From contig CP111109.1 in assembly GCA_026314275.1 (NCBI GenBank), positions 1 through 64,000 of the forward strand: a stretch of 64,000 nucleotides of DNA. Reading direction: 5' to 3'. Under the pieces are notes generated by a model. It was not told the origin of the DNA. It did not search any database and was given only the letters and a program-made list of their open reading frames with translations. Within the stretch, counting starts at the first letter, position 1; each line of letters starts with the position of its first letter. The position numbers and the translations under genes are program-made. This document shows positions 7,670 to 16,493 of the stretch, one piece after another. This stretch comes from JAGOEY01 sp017997515. Its GTDB lineage: Bacteria > Pseudomonadota > Gammaproteobacteria > Burkholderiales > Burkholderiaceae_C.

Positions 7670-8193
7670 GCGACCTGAACCGCGAAGCGCGCTACTTCCG
7701 TCCTCTGGAACAGCCAGCCTTCATGCGGCTGGAACACGCGGCCTCTCTAAAAGGCCTTTTAAAGCCCTTTAAAGGTAAGGGGGACTTTGAGGCCTGGGCC
7801 AGCCAGTGCTTCGCCATGCGCGACGAGTTGATTGCCCTGGCACAGCGACAGGTGCTGCCACAGGCGTGCGGGCGTCCCTTCCACCTGCTTCCCGTCGAAC
7901 TGGCCCAGCAGACCACTGGCGCAGGCACGACCTTTCTTCGCTGGCGCAAGCATGACCGCTCGGCCATGGGCGTTGCGTTGTGGCAGGAGCTGATCGCCAC
8001 GACCAGCACGCCGGTCAACCTGCTGCACGACCTGCACGCGATCGAGCTGCAGCGCATCTCGCTGAACATGCAGATCAGCTTGCTGCACACCCTGGGCAGG
8101 CAAGCGCAGGAATGCGCCAGCAAGGCCGCGCAGGCGGACGACACCTACCTGCGCCGGTTCAAGTCCGTTCCCGCCGCAATGCGCGATCGGTAA
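7666..8193 (+). CDS. DUF3158 protein at the inrR position
   Basis: 175 residues, starting inside the stop codon of the previous gene (ATGA). The pattern ARYFRPLEQPAFMRLEHAASLKGLLKPFKGKG at the N-terminus, broken here only by its length, is typical of DUF3158. In ICEclc a gene of about the same size just upstream of ssb, inrR, is needed for normal integrase expression. The same size and position make this an inrR-like candidate, but I cannot confirm homology without an alignment. Confidence 0.78.
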   Translation: MSDLNREARYFRPLEQPAFMRLEHAASLKGLLKPFKGKGDFEAWASQCFAMRDELIALAQRQVLPQACGRPFHLLPVELAQQTTGAGTTFLRWRKHDRSAMGVALWQELIATTSTPVNLLHDLHAIELQRISLNMQISLLHTLGRQAQECASKAAQADDTYLRRFKSVPAAMRDR

Positions 8194-8266
8194 TTGCGCC
8201 GGGCATCCCAGCACGCGCCCGACGCCGACGAGGCACGGGTATTTCAACCACCACGGAGATTGCACT

Positions 8267-8707
8267 ATGAGCACGCATTTTTCTGGCGAAGGCAACATCG
8301 GCTCGCCACCGGAGTACCGCGAATTCCCAAACGGCAATGACGAACCCAGTCGCCTGCTGCGCCTGAACGTCTATTTCGACAACCCCATTCCAAAGAAGGA
8401 TGGCACCTTCGAGGACCGCGGCGGCTTCTGGGCACCGGTGGAACTCTGGCACCACGACGCCAATCGCTGGCAGCATCTCTACCAGAAGGGCATGCGCGTG
8501 CTGGTCGTCGGCCGCATGGAGCGCGACCCCTGGACGGACAACGAGGATCGGCCGCGCGAGACCTGGCAGGTCAACGCGCGCAGCGTCGGCATCCTGCCGT
8601 ACCGCATCGAGTCCGTGGCCCTCAGCCCGAAGCCACAGGAGGCAGAGCCGAAGCCACCGGCCGCCCAGGAATCGACTGCGCCGAAAGAGACAAAGCGCAG
8701 GAAGTGA
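8267..8707 (+). CDS. ssb: Single-stranded DNA-binding protein of the ICE
   Basis: 146 residues. The N-terminal 105 residues form an OB-fold-like domain of the ICE SSB type (RLLRLNVYFDNPIPK.DGTFEDRGGFWAPVELWHHDA, MRVLVVGRMERDPW), followed by a proline/glutamate/lysine tail. The tail ends KETKRRK and lacks the acidic DDDIPF tip of chromosomal SSB, so it may not recruit the same partners. It would coat single-stranded element DNA during transfer or replication. The 73-base gap to the previous gene includes its ribosome-binding site. Confidence 0.9.
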   Translation: MSTHFSGEGNIGSPPEYREFPNGNDEPSRLLRLNVYFDNPIPKKDGTFEDRGGFWAPVELWHHDANRWQHLYQKGMRVLVVGRMERDPWTDNEDRPRETWQVNARSVGILPYRIESVALSPKPQEAEPKPPAAQESTAPKETKRRK

Positions 8708-8759
8708 CCCGACATGGAGGGTGGTTGCGGCAGTGCTTCGCCGCCCTCCATGCGCCGCG

Positions 8760-8780
8760 AGCTATCCCCTGGGGATAGCT
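8760..8780. repeat. Palindromic repeat, copy 3
   Basis: Arms AGCTATCCCC and GGGGATAGCT around a central T, in the 278-base gap between ssb and topB. Apart from the central base it is identical to copy 2, two kilobases away. Confidence 0.9.
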
Positions 8781-8985
8781 CCACCAACGTCTACCGAGTT
8801 CCACGCGCTCCCGGACATCGCGGCTCCCGGCCCGCACACTTCCGGCCACGCGCCCTCCCCGCAAACGCCATTTCATCCCGTGAAAGCGGTCGCCGCCGCA
8901 TGCGGCTTGTTTGCTGCTGCCCTCGACGGCGCTCGACATCCTCGATCCCAGCACTTCATGAACCACGGGAATCGGATGGACGGAT

Positions 8986-11016
8986 ATGCGGCTGTTCTTA
9001 TGCGAGAAGCCCTCCCAGGGCAAAGACATTGGCCGGATTCTCGGCGCCACGCAGCGCGGTGAAGGCTGCCTCAACGGTTCCGGCGTCACGGTCACCTGGT
9101 GCATCGGCCATCTCGTAGAGGCGGCAGCACCGGAAGCCTACGACGAACAGTTGAAGCGCTGGTCCATCGAGCAGTTGCCCATCATTCCCCAGCATTGGCG
9201 GGTCGAGGTCAAACCGAAGACTGCCACGCAATTCAAGGTCGTCAAGGCGCTCCTGGCGAAGGCGACCCAACTGGTCATCGCCACCGATGCCGACCGCGAG
9301 GGTGAATTGATCGCTCGCGAAATCATCGACCTGTGCGGCTATCGCGGGCCCATCGAGCGACTCTGGCTGTCAGCCCTCAACGATGCGTCGATCCGCGCCG
9401 CCCTCGGCAAGCTGCGGCCTTCGGCCGAGACGCTGCCGATGTACTACTCGGCGCTGGCACGCTCCCGTGCGGATTGGCTCGTGGGCATGAACCTGAGCCG
9501 GCTGTTCACGGTGCTAGGGCGACAGGCGGGTTATGACGGCGTGCTGTCGGTCGGCCGCGTCCAGACCCCGACGCTCAAGCTCGTCGTGGATCGCGACCGC
9601 GAGATCGCGCGCTTCGTGTCCGTACCGTACTGGGCCATCGCCGTGTCCCTGTTCGCGGGTGGTTCGAGTTTCGCCGCGCAATGGGTTCCACCCGATGCGT
9701 GCACCGACGACGCAGGCCGCTGCCTGCAGCAGCCGGTCGCACAGCAGGCCATGCAGCAGATCCGCGCTGCGGGCAGTGCCCACGTAGTGTCGGTGGAGAC
9801 TGAGCGTGTCCGCGAAGGCCCGCCGCTGCCGTTCGACCTGGGCACCTTGCAGGAGGTGTGTTCCAAGCAGCTTGGGCTGGACGTGCAGGAAACCTTGGAG
9901 ATCGCCCAAGCCCTGTACGAGACGCACAAGGCCACGACGTACCCGCGCTCGGATTCCGGCTACCTGCCCGAGAGCATGTTTGCCGAAGTGCCCACCGTTC
10001 TCGACAGCGTGCTCAAGACCGATCCCTCGCTGCGCCCGATCATGGGGCAGCTCGACCGTTCGCAGCGTTCGCGCGCCTGGAACGATGGCAGGGTCACGGC
10101 TCACCACGGCATCATCCCGACGCTCGAACCGGCGAACCTCTCTGCCATGAGCGAGAAGGAACTGGCCGTGTACAGGCTCATCCGGGCGCATTACCTGGCG
10201 CAGTTCCTCCCTCACCACGAGTTCGACCGCACCATCGCCCAGCTCTCGTGCGGCGGACAGAATCTGGCGGCCACAGGCAAGCAGGTTGTCATGCCCGGCT
10301 GGCGCCAGGTGCTGGCCGAGCCGCAGTCCGAGGGCGGTGATGGCGACGGGGACACCGCGGCCCGCGCCCAGGTGCTGCCAGCGCTGCAAGAGGGCCTGGC
10401 ATGCCGGGTAGCCGACGTCGATCTGAAAGCACTCAAGACGCTGCCGCCCAAACCGTACACGCAAGGCGAGCTGGTCAAGTCCATGAAAAGCGTCGCCAAG
10501 CTGGTGTCCAATCCCCGCCTGAAGCAGAAGCTCAAGGATACCGTCGGCATCGGCACCGAAGCAACGCGGGCCAACATCATCGGCGGCCTGATCACTCGCG
10601 GCTACCTCATCATGAAGGGGCGCGCCATCCGCGCCTCGGATGCGGCTTTCACCTTGATCGATGCCGTGCCTGCGGCGATTGCCGACCCCGGCACCACCGC
10701 CGTCTGGGAACAGGCGCTCGACATGATCGAAGCCGGCCAGCTCACGCTGGACGTGTTCATCGGCGAGCAGACCGCATGGATTTCGCAGTTGATCGCGCAG
10801 TACGGCAGCGCGTCCCTGTCCATCAAGGTTCCCCAAGGGCCGGCATGCCCGCAGTGCGGCGCACCCACGCGCCAGCGCAGCGGCAAGAGCGGCCCGTTCT
10901 GGTCGTGCAGCCGGTATCCGGACTGCAAAGGAACACTGCCGGTCGAATCCGGCAGCTCCAAGCGCGGCGCCTCGCGCCCACGTCGTAATACTGGTAGCGG
11001 CCGCAAAGGCTCCTGA
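8986..11016 (+). CDS. topB: DNA topoisomerase III (TopB), ICE-encoded
   Basis: 676 residues, full-length type IA topoisomerase. The TOPRIM domain is at the N-terminus (LFLCEKPSQGKDIGRILG; DADREGE near residue 105). The active-site tyrosine is in YPRSDSGYLP near residue 318, and a single zinc ribbon near the end has CPQC...CSRYPDC. These enzymes relax or decatenate DNA through a transient 5' phosphotyrosine link and are standard in this ICE family next to ssb, probably to resolve intermediates of element DNA processing. ATG 8986 gives the expected N-terminus at the first TOPRIM strand. Confidence 0.95.
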   Translation: MRLFLCEKPSQGKDIGRILGATQRGEGCLNGSGVTVTWCIGHLVEAAAPEAYDEQLKRWSIEQLPIIPQHWRVEVKPKTATQFKVVKALLAKATQLVIATDADREGELIAREIIDLCGYRGPIERLWLSALNDASIRAALGKLRPSAETLPMYYSALARSRADWLVGMNLSRLFTVLGRQAGYDGVLSVGRVQTPTLKLVVDRDREIARFVSVPYWAIAVSLFAGGSSFAAQWVPPDACTDDAGRCLQQPVAQQAMQQIRAAGSAHVVSVETERVREGPPLPFDLGTLQEVCSKQLGLDVQETLEIAQALYETHKATTYPRSDSGYLPESMFAEVPTVLDSVLKTDPSLRPIMGQLDRSQRSRAWNDGRVTAHHGIIPTLEPANLSAMSEKELAVYRLIRAHYLAQFLPHHEFDRTIAQLSCGGQNLAATGKQVVMPGWRQVLAEPQSEGGDGDGDTAARAQVLPALQEGLACRVADVDLKALKTLPPKPYTQGELVKSMKSVAKLVSNPRLKQKLKDTVGIGTEATRANIIGGLITRGYLIMKGRAIRASDAAFTLIDAVPAAIADPGTTAVWEQALDMIEAGQLTLDVFIGEQTAWISQLIAQYGSASLSIKVPQGPACPQCGAPTRQRSGKSGPFWSCSRYPDCKGTLPVESGSSKRGASRPRRNTGSGRKGS

Positions 11017-11560
11017 CCGCCCCCGTTTCCCGTGAGCCGTGCCCGCCTTCGGCGGCGCGGCCCGCGTCCCGCATGCCCCGCGGGACGCCCAGCGCGCAAC
11101 GCCTTCTTGATCCGTGTGCGCGTCCCGCCCAGCCGTCCCCGGCCGCGGGACCTGAAGGTAGCTTCTCCGCGAGCCGCACCGCGCGCGTTCTGTTGATCCG
11201 TGTTTCTTCCGCCCTCTGCGAAGGGTCTCCCGGTGGCTTGCCAGCCAGCACGAGCCACCCGGAGACCTTTCGTGGTCAGCGGTAATCGGTGCCGGTGCCC
11301 GCCGGTGCAAAAACGGGCTCCCTTTGTGCGCGGATGTGCGCCAGACGATGCCGGCCCCAGCCACGACATGGGCCGGGTGTGATTGCTTGATGAGCAGACG
11401 GTTCTAGCGACGACCAGGCCTGCCAATCAGCCCACGGGTGGTTTTTCTTTCCTCCCGAGCCGAAGGCCGCAGGCCTTTGGCGCCTTTCTCCTGCCTATCA
11501 ACGTCCCGGTCCGGCTTGACGCTGTTCCAGCCTGGGCCACACGAACAGGAGAGACGACAC
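11017..11560. other. 544-base GC-rich gap before the methyltransferase gene
   Basis: Several inverted repeats are present, for example CGGGACGC-type arms around 11080-11150 and a hairpin CGAAGGCCGCAGGCCTTTGG near 11460-11480. Overlapping frames on both strands have no protein pattern. The last 120 bases probably hold the promoter and leader of the gene starting at 11561. Confidence 0.5.
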
Positions 11561-13104
11561 ATGCACCCTCAACCTTGCGCACCGCTCCTGTACGGCAGTG
11601 TGTGCAGCGGCATCGAGGCCGTAAGCCTCGCGTGGCAGCCGCTCGGCCTCGAAGCCGCGTGGTTCGCCGAGATCGAGCCGTTCCCGAGCGCCGTACTCGC
11701 CCACCGTTACCCCATGTGCCCAACCTGGGCGACATGACCGCGATCGCGCGTCAGGTGCGTACCGGCACTGTGCCGGCGCCCGACCTCCTGGTCGGCGGTA
11801 CGCCGTGCCAGTCGTTCAGCGTTGCCGGCGCGCGCCAGGGACTGAATGACCCGCGCGGCGCCTTGACCCTTGCCTATGTGGAGCTTGCAAATGCCATCGA
11901 CCAAACCCGCCACCAAGACCGCCGCCCGCCGGCAACGCTCGTCTGGGAAAACGTCCCCGGCGTCCTCAACGACCGCAGCAACGCCTTCGGGCATTTCCTG
12001 GGAGCATTGGCCGGAGAAAGCCGTGCGCTCGAACCGCCAGGGAAAAAATGGGCGCACGCAGGTTGTGTGTCTGGACCCCGGCGCCGCATCGCCTAGCGCG
12101 TGCTCGACGCTCAATATTTCGGTGTCGCCCAACGCCGCAAGCGTGTGTTTCTTGTGGCAAGTGGTGGAGATGGCCTCGATCCCGTCGAAGTACTTTTTGA
12201 GCGCGCAGGCCTGCACGGGGATTCTTCTGCGGGCAGCGCGCCGAGGCAAGAAGCTGCCCGTGCTGCTGGGCCAGGCGCTGAAGCTGCAGGCGTGCACGCA
12301 GGACTTTCAGGACTGAAGCAGCCCTACGGGAAGACCACGACGACGTTTGGATTCAGCGGAGGCATCGGCCCTGTCGATGTGGCCGCATGCCTGATGGCCG
12401 CTGGCCCCAAACATGACATTCGCACGGAGACGTTCATGGTGCAGTCGGTCACCGGCAGCATCACCCACACCCACACCCACACCCTCGACACCGCCAACGG
12501 CGGAAAGGGCAGCAGCGAGGACGGTCCGGGCAAGGCTGTGCCGATCATCGCCTTCACTGCCCAGGGCAGCGGCGCAGATGCCACGATGGATCTGACGCCA
12601 ACGCTGCGTGCTGGCGGGCATCGCAACAGCCATGCGAACGCAGGTGTCGTGCCGGCCATCGCCTTCGCGCAGAACATCCGCGGCGAAGTGCACTTCGAGT
12701 CACGGCATGGGCAGGTGGCTTGCGTTGCTTTGCGGGGCCGGCAGCAGGGTCTTTCCACCGAGCTGGGCCGCAGCGTATCGACCGCACTGCGCACCAGCGG
12801 CGGTGGCTCAGCCAAGAGTCATGTGCTGGCGCCCAACTACGAGGCGTATTTCCGGTACGACTGGAATGACCCCGGGTCGGGGGACTGGTCGCAATGGCGG
12901 GTGCGTCGGCTGATGCCAGTGGAGTGCGAGCGGCTGCAAGGCATGCCCGACAACTACACCCTGGTCCCCTATCGCGGCAAGCCCGCCGCAGACGCACCGC
13001 GCTACAAGGCGATTGGCAATTCCATGGCCGTTCCGTGCGTCGCATGGCTGGGCCAGCGGCTGGTGCAGTGCCTGCAAAAGATGGGGTCGAGCGCATCGGA
13101 TTGA
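11561..13104 (+). pseudogene. Broken cytosine-5 DNA methyltransferase
   Basis: The C5-methyltransferase pattern is split by two lesions. The first part, 11561 to about 11715, encodes the SAM-binding start (YGSVCSGIEAVSLAW, WFAEIEPFPS). The frame is then lost near 11713, where HRYP runs into CPTW instead of VPNLGDMTAI. In the next frame come the catalytic PCQSFSVAG and ENVPG motifs, up to an amber TAG at 12094-12096. After the TAG the same frame continues with the expected LDAQYFGVAQRRKRVFLV and ends with the conserved RLQGMPDNYT and AIGNSMAVP. The central variable region includes a (CCCACA)n tract at 12461-12484 that encodes alternating Thr-His. The enzyme is probably inactive unless the lesions are sequencing errors or suppressed. 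Confidence 0.88.
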
Positions 13105-13167
13105 TGCACGACGCCGCCAACCGGCCACGCCATTCTTCCTTCTGCAATGTCGACGTGTCGGCAGCAG

Positions 13168-13346
13168 CCAGCAGCCAGGGTGTCCAGGCTGCCGTGGGTT
13201 TCACCCGCGCCACCCGCCAGTTCGCCCAGGCATCCACCGGCGAACGCTGCCCACCGGGGCATCGATGCCTCCTTTCTCCAACCCACGGGACGAATGCCGC
13301 GTCCCGCCAAGGGCGTGTCGTCACCCGGTCGATATCAGGACTTCCC
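13168..13346 (+). ncRNA. Structured leader A (two hairpins)
   Basis: Stem I pairs 13171-13176 (GCAGCC) with 13187-13192 (GGCTGC). Stem II pairs 13194-13199 (GTGGGT) with 13203-13208 (ACCCGC). A further hairpin (CGGGAC...GTCCCG) follows. A 59-base block matching leader B lies almost the same distance from the start codon. Base changes between A and B keep stem II paired. It may be a cis-acting RNA element, possibly the known radC RNA class of mobile elements. Confidence 0.45.
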
Positions 13347-13904
13347 ATGGAAACCATCACCCAACAAGACCGCATCACGCTGAAGAATCTCAAGGTGGCC
13401 GATTTCGCCAGCGAGGAAACGCTGTGCTTCACCGCCACCGTCGTGTTCGACGGCATTCCCATCGCCGAGGCCCGCAACGACGGGCACGGCGGCTCGACAT
13501 TCGTGCGTGCGCTGCAAGGCCAGGCCGCGCTGCTGGCCCAGGCGGAGGAATTCGCCAGGAGCCTGCCGCCGGCCTCGCTCGACCTCGAACGCGAGGACGA
13601 AGAGCCGCTGGTCATCGACATCACGCTCGACTTCCTCGTCGATCAACTGGCCGATGCCATGCACGCCGAGCGCAAGCTGCGCACCGCGTTCAACCGCGAC
13701 GTCGGCAACAAGGTGCTGTTCATCAAGGACGACAAACTGCTGTTCCTCAAGGGCATCAAGCTCAAAGCCATCGCAGACCGGCCAGCGTATTTCGCATCGC
13801 TGCGCGCCCGTCAGGGCCAGCCCATCGTCATCCTCGGAGAGCTGGCACCGGACGAGGCATTCCCCCTGTGGAAGCAGCATGTGCTGGGCGACAAGCCTCG
13901 CTGA
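13347..13904 (+). CDS. Conserved ICE hypothetical protein
   Basis: 185 residues from ATG 13347. I do not recognise the family. The protein is acidic in the middle (DLEREDEEPLVIDITLDFLVDQL), followed by a basic stretch (ERKLRTAFNRDVGNKVLFIK), and has no signal peptide or membrane segment, so it is probably cytoplasmic. It is a single-gene unit with a structured leader in front and a strong intrinsic terminator 27 bases after its stop. Confidence 0.75.
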   Translation: METITQQDRITLKNLKVADFASEETLCFTATVVFDGIPIAEARNDGHGGSTFVRALQGQAALLAQAEEFARSLPPASLDLEREDEEPLVIDITLDFLVDQLADAMHAERKLRTAFNRDVGNKVLFIKDDKLLFLKGIKLKAIADRPAYFASLRARQGQPIVILGELAPDEAFPLWKQHVLGDKPR

Positions 13905-13930
13905 CCCAGCTTCGCCTCAACCTCCTGACA

Positions 13931-13962
13931 GCCCCGCACTTGCTGCGGGGCTTTCTTTTTTT
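13931..13962 (+). terminator. Intrinsic terminator
   Basis: GCCCCGCA-CTTGC-TGCGGGGC hairpin followed by TTTCTTTTTTT. Confidence 0.9.
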
Positions 13963-14065
13963 CCACCTTCGCCAATCGGGCTGTTGCGGATACCGATTTC
14001 CGGCTGACGCGGTTCGCCTTGCGCACGAAGCTGCCCGCATGTGTCGCTGATCCGTCAGCACCATG

Positions 14066-14240
14066 CCAGCAGCCAGGGTTTCCAGGCTGCCGCGGATTCT
14101 CTCCGCGCCACCCGCCAGTCCGCCATCGCATCGAGTCTGCGGACGCGCGTCTCCGTGACGCCGATGCTTTTTTCTCAACCGCATGCGGGAGCTGCCATCC
14201 CGTGAGGGACAAGGCCCCCGCTTCTCCAAGGAGTCCGTCC
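14066..14240 (+). ncRNA. Structured leader B (two hairpins)
   Basis: Stem I: 14069-14074 with 14085-14090 (GCAGCC/GGCTGC). Stem II: 14091-14096 (CGCGGA) with 14102-14107 (TCCGCG). Relative to leader A, the T-G pair becomes C-G and a G-C pair becomes A-T, so pairing is conserved while sequence changes. A later hairpin CGGGA...TCCCG precedes the ribosome-binding site AAGGAG of the gene at 14241. Confidence 0.45.
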
Positions 14241-14462
14241 ATGTCCCAGCAAGCCTCTTTCGGCCAATCCGGTCATTTGGCCTTGATCCATTGCGGCAAG
14301 TTCTTGCCGCTCGAAGTCCTGCATAGCGCCGCCGGCCACTACATCGGCACGCGCGATACCGAAGGTCCCGTTTCGCGGGAATCCTGCCAGTACTTCCGCA
14401 GCTATGCCGCAGCGCAACGTGCCCTCGAAAGAGGCGGCTGGTCCCAGCTCGCCACACCCTGA
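14241..14462 (+). CDS. Small ICE hypothetical protein
   Basis: 73 residues starting at ATG 14241 behind AAGGAG; the open frame extends upstream, but only this start has a ribosome-binding site. No family is recognised. It has HLALIHCGKFLPLEVL followed by a tyrosine/arginine-rich end (CQYFRSYAAAQRALERGGW). It is 21 bases upstream of the next gene and probably co-transcribed with it. Confidence 0.65.
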   Translation: MSQQASFGQSGHLALIHCGKFLPLEVLHSAAGHYIGTRDTEGPVSRESCQYFRSYAAAQRALERGGWSQLATP

Positions 14463-14483
14463 TCCAACTGGAGGAACCACGTC

Positions 14484-14876
14484 ATGAACCAGCTTTTGCC
14501 AGAGGAAGTCGTCGATCAGATCATGCGGGAAGAGCAGCACTTCGCCGCCGCGCCCCAAGCCTTCTTCGAGGCCTGGAAGCGCGGCGTCGAGATCGCAGGC
14601 CCGCAATGGTTTGGCGACGGCACGCGCGAAGGCCTGAACCAGGCCAAGAGCAAGTGGGACCTGCGTCCCGACATGCTGCGTGCCAACGACGCTCTCGGCG
14701 TCCTGAGCAGCGGAGAACGCATGTTCCTGTCCGCCATGTTCAGCTTCTACAACGCGCGCCAGGGCGGTGCCATGCTCAAGCGCTGCCACTTCCAAGGACT
14801 GTCGGACTTCGACGGTCTCGATCTGCAACGCCGCAAGGTCATCGCCGACCTGCTGGTGAACTACAGCGGTTGGTGA
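14484..14876 (+). CDS. ICE hypothetical protein
   Basis: 130 residues, ATG 14484 behind TGGAGGA. No family recognised beyond its usual presence in this ICE type. Soluble, helix-rich prediction (EEVVDQIMREEQHF, FFEAWKRGVEIA; ERMFLSAMFSFYNARQGGAM). It is the second gene of a two-gene unit that ends at a clear terminator. Confidence 0.7.
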   Translation: MNQLLPEEVVDQIMREEQHFAAAPQAFFEAWKRGVEIAGPQWFGDGTREGLNQAKSKWDLRPDMLRANDALGVLSSGERMFLSAMFSFYNARQGGAMLKRCHFQGLSDFDGLDLQRRKVIADLLVNYSGW

Positions 14877-14918
14877 GCCGGTCTCCGGCATATCACCGCC
14901 TGTTCGTTCGCTACCCAT

Positions 14919-14957
14919 GAGGGACATGCGCCCGCCAAGCCATGTCCCTCCATTTTT
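14919..14957 (+). terminator. Intrinsic terminator
   Basis: Perfect 10-bp stem GAGGGACATG / CATGTCCCTC with a 12-nt loop, followed by CATTTTTCC. Confidence 0.85.
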
Positions 14958-15026
14958 CCTCCGTCAGCCAACGCCGATTGGCCTAAAACCATCGATCAGT
15001 GCCGCCTGACGCTTTTTCGACTTCAA

Positions 15027-15052
15027 CCCACCGGGGTCCAGTTCCCGGTGGG
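15027..15052 (+). promoter_or_regulatory. Leader hairpin before the DUF5983 gene
   Basis: Perfect 9-bp stem CCCACCGGG / CCCGGTGGG with an 8-nt loop, 37 bases before the start codon. An upstream run CTTTTTC and the phrase CTTCAACCCACC recur in front of other genes of this block. Confidence 0.5.
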
Positions 15053-15088
15053 GGGGATTGGCTCCATTATTCAATCTGGAGAAATCCC

Positions 15089-15826
15089 ATGACCCAGAAT
15101 CCCAATCTCTTTGTACGCGGCTACTGGAATCTGAAAATCGTCCGCACGTTGTCCATCAGCTACGAGGACGGAAGCCCGCATGTCTGGCGAACCATCCACG
15201 CGAGCCAACAGCACCTCTCCGACGAGGAATTGGTTTCTTCCGCCTGCATCGTCACCAGCGACTTCGCGGTGGTCAGGAATGGCACAGAATCTGTCAGCGC
15301 CGAACTGATGGCCGAATGCGATGCCACTGAAGGTGTCATCGGCGAAGGCGTAGTGGGTGCCGTGGTCTATGCCATCCATGGCGACGACCTCGACGGCCGC
15401 CCGGTCCACGTCGGTGACACCTATTCGGCCGAGGCCGCCCGGGAAGTCGTGCAGCGCTTGAGTTTCGAGACCGGCTACTACAGCCGGTGCTGGGAGATCA
15501 GCAGCGCGCACATCAGTCAGGAAACCGGCCAGTACCTCGCCAGCCTGGCAGACCTCGCCACGCCGGAAGCCTTTCTGTTCATCGCCTTCCGGGTTCCGTA
15601 CAGCCCGGCGATCGGCGTCAAGCTGATCTCCACGCCCTGGACGGACAAGAACCTGGAGTATGCCGAGGGCATCAGTGCGGAGCAGCTTCGGCAGGAGCAT
15701 CGGAACAAGGGTATGCCGGACGACCTGGCGAACATCCTTGAACTGGCGGGTCAGGCCGATGTGCGCATTCTCATCCTCGACGCCGACGCCCCGGCGCTGC
15801 TGGGCCTACCGCTGGCCGAGTTTTAG
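15089..15826 (+). CDS. DUF5983-like ICE protein
   Basis: 245 residues from ATG 15089 (GGAGAAATCCC in front). The N-terminal part (residues about 40-80: IHASQQHLSDEELVSSACIVTSDFAVVRNG) fits DUF5983. A second segment (AREVVQRLSFETGYYSRCWEISSAHIS) resembles an ABI-like fold used by this family. It ends with LRILDADAPALLGLPLAEF-like text. Function is not known. Similar genes occur in anti-restriction-type regions of ICEs, but I cannot assign that role. Confidence 0.65.
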   Translation: MTQNPNLFVRGYWNLKIVRTLSISYEDGSPHVWRTIHASQQHLSDEELVSSACIVTSDFAVVRNGTESVSAELMAECDATEGVIGEGVVGAVVYAIHGDDLDGRPVHVGDTYSAEAAREVVQRLSFETGYYSRCWEISSAHISQETGQYLASLADLATPEAFLFIAFRVPYSPAIGVKLISTPWTDKNLEYAEGISAEQLRQEHRNKGMPDDLANILELAGQADVRILILDADAPALLGLPLAEF

Positions 15827-15925
15827 CAGACGCGCGACGCGCCAGCCTTCCTCTTTTTCGTTCACCCATGCCAGCCCGTCTCCCCGCCAGGAGCCGGGCT
15901 GGCCCATATCCACAGGAGCAATCCC

Positions 15926-16204
15926 ATGTTCCCCGACCTCATTCCGCCTGCACCCGACTTCGAGCACCAGCTTGGAGCCTGCGTCAACGCCATGAGCCAG
16001 GACGACGCCATCGGCCAGATCCTGGTACTCGAGCGCATGAGCGGCACGCTGCACATGCGCCATATCGATAGCGCCGATCTGGTGGACAACGACATTGACG
16101 ACTACGAAATGGTCGTGTTTGACGGTGGCAACACAAGCGGCGACACGTGGAAGCACGTGTTCTTCCCTCGTCAGCGCGAACACTACTTCGTGTACGAAGC
16201 CTGA
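15926..16204 (+). CDS. Small ICE hypothetical protein
   Basis: 92 residues, acidic (SADLVDNDIDDYEMVVFDGG), ATG 15926 behind CAGGAG. It is probably in the same transcript as the DUF5983 gene, 100 bases upstream, and is followed by a terminator. The family is not recognised. Confidence 0.65.
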   Translation: MFPDLIPPAPDFEHQLGACVNAMSQDDAIGQILVLERMSGTLHMRHIDSADLVDNDIDDYEMVVFDGGNTSGDTWKHVFFPRQREHYFVYEA

Positions 16205-16210
16205 CCACTT

Positions 16211-16237
16211 CAGCCCCTTTCGAGGGGCTTTTTTTTT
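16211..16237 (+). terminator. Intrinsic terminator
   Basis: AGCCCC-TTTCGA-GGGGCT hairpin followed by nine T residues. Confidence 0.92.
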
Positions 16238-16340
16238 GCCCGCAGTGCAGGAAAGCGGGTGTGGTGCGGTGCCGTTTCATGCGGGCGGGTCGCCCATTCC
16301 AGGGTCACGCTTATCCCCATGTTCGTCGGCGTTGCCGACA

Positions 16341-16493
16341 CATGCCCAGGCAGCCGAGACCTTCGAGACTGCAAGTGCGGGAAACCGTGCTGGTCGTTTC
16401 TTCCTACGGACGTACCCGTCCATCCACGCCACCCACAAGGGACCTCTCCCTTGCGGGCGGGGAATCCCTTGTTTCTTCCTCAAGGAGATTCCC
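16341..16493 (+). ncRNA. Structured leader C
   Basis: Shares with leader D the phrase ATGCC(C)AGGCA-CC...CTTCGAG-TGC. Stem I is weaker here (GCAG 16350-16353 with CTGC 16369-16372). A later hairpin CAAGGGA-CCTC-TCCCTTG lies before the ribosome-binding site AAGGAG. Same distance class from the start codon as leaders A, B and D. Confidence 0.35.

Noticed and set aside
6374..9118. Several frames sharing the peptide ELSPGDSS or SYPLGIA
   Set aside because: The shared peptide is just the 21-bp palindrome translated in different frames; surrounding residues are unrelated.
9514..11364. 616-residue open frame on the strand opposite topB
   Set aside because: It lies antisense to a well-supported topoisomerase and has the arginine/alanine-rich composition of a GC-rich shadow frame.
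12461..12484. Thr-His repeat read as a metal-binding motif
   Set aside because: It is a short tandem DNA repeat in the variable region of a broken methyltransferase gene.
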